Below are positions 58,783-64,000 of a stretch of 64,000 nt of DNA, one piece after another. The translations under genes and the position numbers were made by a program. The stretch spans positions 1 through 64,000 of the forward strand of contig JACKEV010000008.1 of the NCBI GenBank assembly GCA_020632795.1, given 5' to 3'. The number at the start of each line of letters is the position of its first letter. Positions within the stretch are counted from its first letter, which is position 1. The notes under the pieces were generated by a model. The model searched no databases and was not told the DNA's origin. It saw only the letters and a list, made by a program, of their open reading frames with translations. This DNA comes from Alphaproteobacteria bacterium (GTDB lineage: Bacteria; Myxococcota_A; UBA796; CAJQPC01).

Positions 58783-59355
58783 TCACCGACAGGCCCGCGC
58801 CGCCGCTGCGGGGTCCGGCGCCCCCAGGATCGCCGAGATGATGGCCCAGGACGCTGCCCCCGTGGCCTTCACCGCCGGCAGCCGGGCCGGGGTGATGCCC
58901 CCGATGGCCGCCACCGGCACCGTGGAGGCCGCCACGACGGCGGCCAGGGCGTCCAGGCCCCGGGGCGGCAGGGCCCCCTCCTTGGTGGTGGTGCCGAACA
59001 CCGGCCCGAAGCCGACGTAGTCCGCGCCCTCGGCCACGGCGGCGGCGAGCTGGTCGAGGTCGTGGGTGGAGCGGCCCCGCAGGCCCAGCGCCCGATCGGG
59101 GAGCGGCCCGTCTCCCTGGCCGAGGTGTACGCCGTCCGCGATGCCGATGAGCTGGGGATGATCGTTGATGAGGAGCGCGACGCCCGCCGCCGCGCAGCAG
59201 GGCTTGAGGGCCCGAGCGGCCTCAGCCACGCGCGCCTCGGGCCAGCCCTTGCAGCGGAGCTGGAGGACCCGCGCCCCGCCCAGGACCAGCGCCCGCCCCA
59301 GGGCCACCGGGTCGCCGAAGCCGGCGTCCGCGATGCCGTACAGCCCCGCGATCAC
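58783..59355 (-). CDS. thiE: Thiamine-phosphate synthase-like protein
   Basis: A 190-residue TIM-barrel protein of the ThiE/TenI group, which couples hydroxymethylpyrimidine diphosphate and thiazole phosphate. Seen: LYGIADAG at the first strand, VLQLRCKGW, LLINDHPQLIGIADGVHLGQGD, a STHDL segment, ADYVGFGPVFGTTTKEG and VAAIGGIT. These match ThiE closely, although TenI-like aminase roles share them. It starts with GTG overlapping the upstream stop (GTGA), so it is coupled to the regulator gene. No TPP riboswitch is seen. The C-terminus is short but complete. Confidence 0.88.
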   Translation of the reverse strand: MIAGLYGIADAGFGDPVALGRALVLGGARVLQLRCKGWPEARVAEAARALKPCCAAAGVALLINDHPQLIGIADGVHLGQGDGPLPDRALGLRGRSTHDLDQLAAAVAEGADYVGFGPVFGTTTKEGALPPRGLDALAAVVAASTVPVAAIGGITPARLPAVKATGAASWAIISAILGAPDPAAAARACR

Positions 59356-60569
59356 CACCGCTCGCTCCGCCGCCGGGGCTGGATGAGGCCCAGGTGGATG
59401 GCCTTGGTGCGCAGGGTGTTCCGGGCGACCCCCAGCAGATCGGCGGCGGCCTTCTGGTTGCCCCCGGTGCGGGCCAGGACGAGGCGCAGCAGGGCGCGCT
59501 CGGTGCTGTCGATGACCAGCCTGTGCAGCTCGATGCCGGCGTCGGGGTCCACCGCGTCCACCAGGGGGTGCAGGCGGGCCTCGGCCATCTCCTCGAAGCC
59601 CTCGGAGTGCTCCATCAGGGCGGCGCCGGGGCCGGGCTCCAGCAGGCTGCGGATGCGGGGGGGCAACTCGCGGGCCCGAAGCACCGGCCCGGTGCAGGAG
59701 GTCAGGGCCTGCACGATGAAGCCCTCCAGCTCCCGCACGTTGCCCGGCCAGCGGTAGCCCCGCACCAACGCCCACAGCGCCCGGTCCATGCGGCGGCGGG
59801 GCAGGCCGAGCTGGCGGCGGTGGCGGTCGAGGTAGAGGCGGGTGAGCTTGCGCAGCTCGTCGGGGCGCTCCCGCAGGGGGCGGAGGTGCAGGGCGCTCCA
59901 CCGGCCGGCGGAGGGGGGCAGCTTGCGCCGGGAGCCCGCCACCAGGCGCCAGCCCCGGGACGCCGCCGCCCCGGCCAGGGCGTCGAAGGCGTCCACGCTG
60001 CGGGCCTCCAGCCCGGAGAGGTACCAGGTGCCCGGGGGGCCGTCGGGCAGCGCCTCCCGGTCCCCGTCGATCTCCACGAAGGGCCCGGGGCGGCCGGCCA
60101 GCCCGTGCAGCCAGCGGGCGACCCGCTTCTTGCCCGTGCCCCGCTCGCCCTCCAGGACCACCGGCAGCGGGGCGTCGGCCAGGGCGCTGAGCTGGGTGAG
60201 GGCGTCGGGGCCCAGGCCGAGCAGGCGCAGCTCCCGGCGCTCCTGGGCGTCCATGGAGGCGAGCGCGTGCTTCCGGGCCAGGATGCCCACGGCGCGCGGG
60301 GCGACCGAGGGCAGGGGGGCGGCGCGGCCGCTGAGCACGCGGGTGTGGGGCGGGGTGCCCAGGGACTCCAGCAGCCGGGCGAGCAGCTCGGCGTCGAAGC
60401 CGGGCAGGGCGGCGTCCACCAGGGCCAGCCCCCCGCGCGCGTTGACCACCCCGCGCAGGAAGCCCTCCCAGCTCGACGCCCAGTGTACAGGGTATCCACC
60501 GCGAATCAGCGGCTCTCCGACCTGCTCGCGGAGGGTGTCGTCCAGGGTGGCGACCAGGATGCGCGGCAC
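59352..60569 (-). CDS. Degenerate NtrC-type enhancer-binding protein with Fis HTH
   Basis: A 405-residue regulator built like an NtrC-family protein: a receiver-like N-terminus (residues 1-120, with Asp in ALVDAALPGFD), a shortened AAA+ segment, and a Fis-type helix-turn-helix at 360-400 (GGNQKAAADLLGVARNTLRTK). Walker A is altered (GERGTGKKRVAR) and the GAFTGA loop that contacts sigma-54, together with the usual Walker B stretch, is missing. RGYRWPGNVRELEGF, the sensor II-like region, is retained. It is unlikely to activate sigma-54 promoters and may be a simple DNA-binding regulator. It is translationally coupled to thiE and divergent from the lytic transglycosylase gene. Confidence 0.85.
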   Translation of the reverse strand: MPRILVATLDDTLREQVGEPLIRGGYPVHWASSWEGFLRGVVNARGGLALVDAALPGFDAELLARLLESLGTPPHTRVLSGRAAPLPSVAPRAVGILARKHALASMDAQERRELRLLGLGPDALTQLSALADAPLPVVLEGERGTGKKRVARWLHGLAGRPGPFVEIDGDREALPDGPPGTWYLSGLEARSVDAFDALAGAAASRGWRLVAGSRRKLPPSAGRWSALHLRPLRERPDELRKLTRLYLDRHRRQLGLPRRRMDRALWALVRGYRWPGNVRELEGFIVQALTSCTGPVLRARELPPRIRSLLEPGPGAALMEHSEGFEEMAEARLHPLVDAVDPDAGIELHRLVIDSTERALLRLVLARTGGNQKAAADLLGVARNTLRTKAIHLGLIQPRRRSERW

Positions 60570-60602
60570 GGCTCCTCCGGGGGGACGGTGAGCCCTCGTA
60601 AC

Positions 60603-60642
60603 GCCGGAACCGGCCCTGCGGACGGGTTCCGGCCTGCTTTTT
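60603..60642 (+). terminator. Orphan intrinsic-terminator structure
   Basis: GCCGGAACC (60603-60611) and GGTTCCGGC (60625-60633) form a perfect 9-bp stem with a 13-nt loop, followed by CTGCTTTTT. It sits between divergent genes with no plus-strand gene ending before it. It could be an attenuator or the end of a small RNA. Confidence 0.55.
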
Positions 60643-60644
60643 CC

Positions 60645-60673
60645 TTGGCGAGGGGATCATCGATGGAATAATC
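60645..60673 (+). promoter_or_regulatory. Candidate promoter of the lytic transglycosylase gene
   Basis: TTGGCG (60645-60650), a 17-bp spacer and ATAATC (60668-60673), directly after the terminator-like hairpin. Confidence 0.45.
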
Positions 60674-60740
60674 CACCACGTCGGTCGCATGACGAACGAG
60701 GTCCCCGCTGCGCACCCTGCTGCTGGTCCTGAGCCTGCTC

Positions 60741-62507
60741 GTGTCCGGCACAGCAGGCGCCGCACCCCCTGAGCCGGCCGATGCCGACGGCGAGCCCACC
60801 TCGGTCTGGGAGGCCATCGAGCGCCGCAGCGACGTCCCCCTGAGCGAGGAGGACCTGCGCGCGGTCCAGGAGCTGGCCGACGAGCGCTTCGCCGAGCAGC
60901 AGGTCCTCGACGCCCGCGCCTTCATCCGCCAGCCCGACCCCTCCTTCTACCTCGACCCCCTCAAGGCCCTGGAGCTGGACCCGCTCCACCTCGACCAGAT
61001 CGCGCCGGGCGAGTTCGACATCCCCATCGTGGTCAACGGCGAGGTCGAGAAGTGGATGCACTACTTCCTGGGCCGGGGCCGCAAGTGGTACGCCCGCTGG
61101 CTGGGGCGCAGCACCCGCTACCAGAAGCTCATCCACACCGAGATGGCCGCGGCCGGTCTGCCCAAGGACCACTTCTTCCTGGCGATGGTCGAGTCGGGCT
61201 TCTCCACCCACGCCCGCTCCTGGGCCTCGGCGGTGGGCATCTGGCAGTTCATGTCCGCCACGGGCCGCGCCTACGGGCTGCGGGTCGACTACTGGGTGGA
61301 CGACCGCCGGGACCCCGAGCGCGCCACGAAGGCCGCCGCCGCCTACCTCAAGGAGCTGTACGAGCAGCAGGGCGACTGGTACCTGGCCTGGGCCAGCTAC
61401 AACGGCGGCCCTTCCCGGGTCAGCCGGGCCATCCGGGCCCACGACTCCCGGAACTTCTGGGTGCTCGCCCAGCACGACACCCTGCCCCCCGAGACCCGCA
61501 ACTACGTCCCCAAGATCCTGGCGGCGGCCATCATCGGCAAGCACCCCGAGCGCTACGGCTTCGACCAGGGCATCGAGTACCTGCCCCCGCTGGACTACGA
61601 GTCCGTCGACGTCGAGGGCGCGGTCACCCTGGACGTGCTGGCCCGCTGCGCGGAGGTCTCCGAGGAGGACCTGGCCGCCCTCAACCCCGCCCTGCTGCGC
61701 GGCGCGACCCCGCCCCAGGGGATCTCCCAGATCCGCGTGCCCACCGGGCGGGCGGAGTCCTTCGCCGAGAAGTTCGCGGCCATCCCGGAGTCCGAGCGGG
61801 TCACCTTCCGGCGGCACACCGTGGCCAAGGGCGAGACCCTGGGGGCCATCGCCCACACCTACGGCGTCTCGGTCAGCGACATCACCGCCATGAACCGCAT
61901 CCGGGACCCCAACCGCATCTACCCGGGCACCGAGCTGGTCATCCCCCTCAAGGGCGTGCCCCCCGAGCTGGTGGCCGAGGCCGCGGGCGTCGCGCCGCCG
62001 TCCTCCTCCAGCGCGGACGCCGCCACCCCGGCCGCCCCCACCACCTGGCACACCGTGCGGCGGGGCGAGACCCTCGCCGCCATCGCGTCGCGCTACGGCG
62101 TGAAGGCCACCGACATCGTCTCCTGGAACAAGCTCTCCGACCCCGACCACATCGAGGCCGGCCAGCGCCTGCGCATCGAGGGCGGCAGCCCCCAGGACAC
62201 CACCCCGCTGTCGTACACGGTGCGGCGCGGCGACGCCCTGAGCACCATCGCGCAGCGCTTCGGGGTCAGCGTGGCCGACCTCTCGGCCTGGAACGGTCTC
62301 CGAGACCCCTCGGACATCAAGGTCGGGCAGGTCCTGAAGCTCTACAGCCCCGCGGCGTCCTGGGAGACCTACACGGTCCAGAAGGGCGACAGCCTCGGGC
62401 GCATCGCCAGCACGCACGGCTGCACGGTCAACGACATCAAGGGCTGGAACGACCTGGCCAGCTCGACCATCTACCCGGGTCAGAGTCTCCGCATCCGCAA
62501 GGATTAG
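60741..62507 (+). CDS. MltD-like lytic transglycosylase with four LysM domains
   Basis: A protein of at least 588 residues. Residues 125-290 are a lytic transglycosylase domain: catalytic Glu in MVESGFSTHARS, then SAVGIWQFMSATGRAYGL and ASYNGGPSRVSRAI. Four LysM peptidoglycan-binding modules follow (HTVAKGETLGAIA, HTVRRGETLAAIA, YTVRRGDALSTIA, YTVQKGDSLGRIA), separated by a Ser/Ala linker. It cleaves murein glycan strands with anhydro-muramyl ends. GTG 60741 is the first canonical start but cuts through a signal peptide: in-frame codons for RTLLLVLSLLV precede it, opened by CTG 60708 with GAGG six bases upstream. The true start is probably that CTG. Confidence 0.93.
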   Translation: MSGTAGAAPPEPADADGEPTSVWEAIERRSDVPLSEEDLRAVQELADERFAEQQVLDARAFIRQPDPSFYLDPLKALELDPLHLDQIAPGEFDIPIVVNGEVEKWMHYFLGRGRKWYARWLGRSTRYQKLIHTEMAAAGLPKDHFFLAMVESGFSTHARSWASAVGIWQFMSATGRAYGLRVDYWVDDRRDPERATKAAAAYLKELYEQQGDWYLAWASYNGGPSRVSRAIRAHDSRNFWVLAQHDTLPPETRNYVPKILAAAIIGKHPERYGFDQGIEYLPPLDYESVDVEGAVTLDVLARCAEVSEEDLAALNPALLRGATPPQGISQIRVPTGRAESFAEKFAAIPESERVTFRRHTVAKGETLGAIAHTYGVSVSDITAMNRIRDPNRIYPGTELVIPLKGVPPELVAEAAGVAPPSSSSADAATPAAPTTWHTVRRGETLAAIASRYGVKATDIVSWNKLSDPDHIEAGQRLRIEGGSPQDTTPLSYTVRRGDALSTIAQRFGVSVADLSAWNGLRDPSDIKVGQVLKLYSPAASWETYTVQKGDSLGRIASTHGCTVNDIKGWNDLASSTIYPGQSLRIRKD

Positions 62508-62511
62508 CCTC

Positions 62512-63747
62512 ATGCTCACCGTCGACGAAGCGCTGGAGCGGGTGCTGACCGCCGTCCGGCCGCCCCTCGCCGAGCGCGTCTCCCTGGAGCAGGCCTTCGG
62601 GCGTGTGCTCGCCGAGACCCTGCGCTCCCCCCGCGACGTGCCCCCCTGGGCCAACTCCGCGATGGACGGCTTCGCGGTCGTCGCCGCCGACACCGCCCAG
62701 GCCCCCGTCCGGCTGCGGGTCCTGGAGACCATCGGGGCGGGCAGCGTGCCCACGCAGACCGTGACATCGGGGACGGCCAGCCGCATCATGACCGGCGCGC
62801 CCGTGCCCCCCGGGGCCGACGCGGTGGTCATGGTGGAGCACACCGACAACGGCGCCGAGGTCGTCGAGGTCCGCGCCACCGCCCGGCCCGGCCAGCACGT
62901 CCGCCCCCGGGGGGACGACGTGCGCCTGGACCAGGTCGTGCTGGAGGCCGGCCGCACCCTGGACCCCGCCGCCGTGGGCCTCTGCTCGGCCCTGGGCATC
63001 CCCTCGGTGATGGTCGCCCAGCGGCCCCGGGTGGCCATCCTGTCCACCGGGGACGAGGTCGTCGAGGTCGGCTGGCCCCTGGCCCCGGGGCAGATCTACT
63101 CCAGCAACACCCTGAGCCTCATGGGCCTGGTCCGCGAGGCCGGGGCCGAGGCGGTGCACTGCGGCATCGCCCCCGACGACCCCGAGGGGCTGCGCGCGGC
63201 GCTGCAGCGCTGCCTCCGGGCCGAGCTGGTGCTGACCACGGGCGGGGTCTCGGTCGGGGACTTCGACTACGTCAAGGACGTCTTCGACGACGTCGGGGCC
63301 GCCTTGGACTTCTGGAAGGTGGCCATGAAGCCGGGCAAACCCCTGGCGTTCGGCGCCCTGGTGGGGGTGCCGGTCTTCGGGCTGCCGGGCAACCCGGTGT
63401 CCTGCATGGTCAACTTCCTCCAGTTCGTGCGGCCGGTGCTCCGCAGCATGCTGGGCGACCCCCGGCCCTACCTGCCCACCGTGGACGTGCGTCTGACCGC
63501 CCCCATTCGCAAGCACCCGGGCCGCGCCCTGCTGGCCCGGCTCACCCTGGCCCCCGGGCCCGACGGCCTGCCCCTGGCCACCCCCACCTCCAGCCAGTCC
63601 TCGGGGGTCCTGATGAGCATGGTCCACGGCGACGCTCTGAGCCTGCTCGCCGAGGACGCCGAGACGGCCCGGGCCGGCGACGTCGTGCGCGCCCAGGTGC
63701 TGCGCTGGGGCTGGATGAACGGCGCGGAGCCCGGATACGGGTGGTGA
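62512..63747 (+). CDS. moeA: Molybdopterin molybdenumtransferase MoeA
   Basis: A 411-residue MoeA, inserting molybdate into adenylylated molybdopterin. Visible: ANSAMDGFAV near residue 47, TGAPVPPGADAVVMVE, LSTGDEVV, the MoCF-binding segment TTGGVSVGDFDYVKD with the MoeA/MogA-type TTGG motif, and PVFGLPGNPVS. Length is normal. It starts 4 bp after the lytic transglycosylase stop, so it is probably in the same transcript, and overlaps mobA by 4 bp (GTGA). Together with moaA it shows molybdenum cofactor synthesis. Confidence 0.97.
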   Translation: MLTVDEALERVLTAVRPPLAERVSLEQAFGRVLAETLRSPRDVPPWANSAMDGFAVVAADTAQAPVRLRVLETIGAGSVPTQTVTSGTASRIMTGAPVPPGADAVVMVEHTDNGAEVVEVRATARPGQHVRPRGDDVRLDQVVLEAGRTLDPAAVGLCSALGIPSVMVAQRPRVAILSTGDEVVEVGWPLAPGQIYSSNTLSLMGLVREAGAEAVHCGIAPDDPEGLRAALQRCLRAELVLTTGGVSVGDFDYVKDVFDDVGAALDFWKVAMKPGKPLAFGALVGVPVFGLPGNPVSCMVNFLQFVRPVLRSMLGDPRPYLPTVDVRLTAPIRKHPGRALLARLTLAPGPDGLPLATPTSSQSSGVLMSMVHGDALSLLAEDAETARAGDVVRAQVLRWGWMNGAEPGYGW

Positions 63748-64000
63748 TCCCGGGCTTCGTGCTGGCCGGGGGGGCGTCCCGGCGCTTCGGCGCGGACAAG
63801 GCCCTCCACCCGGTCGAAGGGGTCCCGATGGCCGCGCGGGTGGCGCGGGCGATGGCCGAGGTGGCCTCCTCGGTGACCCTGGTGGCCCCGGATCGGCGCC
63901 TGGAGGACCTGGGGTGGCCGCTGCTGGTCGAGCCGGCCGAGGGGCCCCGCCACCCGCTGCGGGGGGTCGTGGCCGCCCTGGCGGCCTGCGCGGCGCCTCG
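63744..64000 (+). CDS. mobA: MobA-like molybdenum cofactor guanylyltransferase (partial)
   Basis: Only the first 85 codons are in the window. GTG 63744 overlaps the moeA stop as GTGA. The N-terminal nucleotide-binding motif VLAGGASRRFGADKAL is diagnostic of MobA/MocA-type nucleotidyltransferases (LAGGxSRRMGxDKA), and SVTLVAP and LRGVVAAL follow in the right order. MobA attaches GMP to the molybdenum cofactor; MocA would attach CMP. The context with moeA favours MobA. Confidence 0.9.
   Translation, partial: MIPGFVLAGGASRRFGADKALHPVEGVPMAARVARAMAEVASSVTLVAPDRRLEDLGWPLLVEPAEGPRHPLRGVVAALAACAAP

Noticed and set aside
58746..60569. TPP riboswitch before thiE or Moco riboswitch before moaA
   Set aside because: thiE overlaps the upstream gene and moaA has only 37 bp upstream, too short for either element.

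Overview
This 64 kb window is a very G+C-rich (about 70%), densely coded bacterial chromosome segment that looks like a member of the Myxococcota. The evidence is a MYXO-CTERM-type sorting tail (gene at 35133-37628), many short lipoproteins with Asp/Thr/Ser-rich linkers, MopE-like DxDxDG repeat proteins, YHYH proteins, several eukaryotic-type Ser/Thr kinases and FGE-fold domains. The genus is not determinable from what I can see. I found 56 protein genes (two cut by the window edges) and no rRNA, tRNA or CRISPR array.

Layout. 1-7 kb: a truncated helical protein, an Rpn/PDDEXK nuclease with perfect heptad repeats, small lipoproteins, an SDR, a TetR/metallo-beta-lactamase-fold divergon and a pseudopilin. 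7-14.9 kb: stand-alone zinc-free rpsD, a giant EAD1-kinase-pseudokinase-FGE protein, MsrB, a sigma-70 factor and a PHP-domain lipoprotein. 14.9-21.4 kb: an 837-residue DUF4157-like protein with 11-residue repeats and a GxSxS hydrolase-like tail, a WD40 lipoprotein, a methyltransferase and a DnaJ. 21.5-26.7 kb: a degenerate ADP-ribosylglycohydrolase-like protein, a PqqB-like protein, an orphan imuA behind a LexA-type box, CopD-like and L,D-transpeptidase genes, and a MopE-like/fibrinogen-domain protein. 26.8-30.3 kb: a three-gene operon of two ATP-grasp proteins around an AstE/AspA-type M14 protein. 30.3-32.2 kb: an ATPase plus TOPRIM-like pair, a defence-system candidate. 32.2-39.5 kb: surface proteins (YHYH pair, SGNH hydrolase, MopE-like MYXO-CTERM protein, OmpA). 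39.8-50.5 kb: metabolism and envelope (sat, esterase lipoprotein, HTTM pair, ahcY with a divergent SahR-type regulator, Rieske oxygenase with its TetR, APH-fold kinase). 50.6-64 kb: a second Ser/Thr kinase, then a minus-strand run of regulator, thiE, moaA, flippase-like protein, two outer-membrane proteins and a hydrolase; finally a lytic transglycosylase followed by moeA and mobA on the plus strand, so molybdenum-cofactor genes lie on both sides.

Working together. Molybdenum-cofactor genes (moaA, moeA, mobA), the S-adenosylhomocysteine recycling divergon and the amidoligase operon are the clearest functional groups. The best candidates for undescribed biology are the EAD1 kinase protein, the DUF4157/hendecad protein, the ATP-grasp operon and the ATPase/TOPRIM-like pair. 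Gene packing is extreme: ten of twelve convergent pairs overlap or are separated by 3 bp or less.
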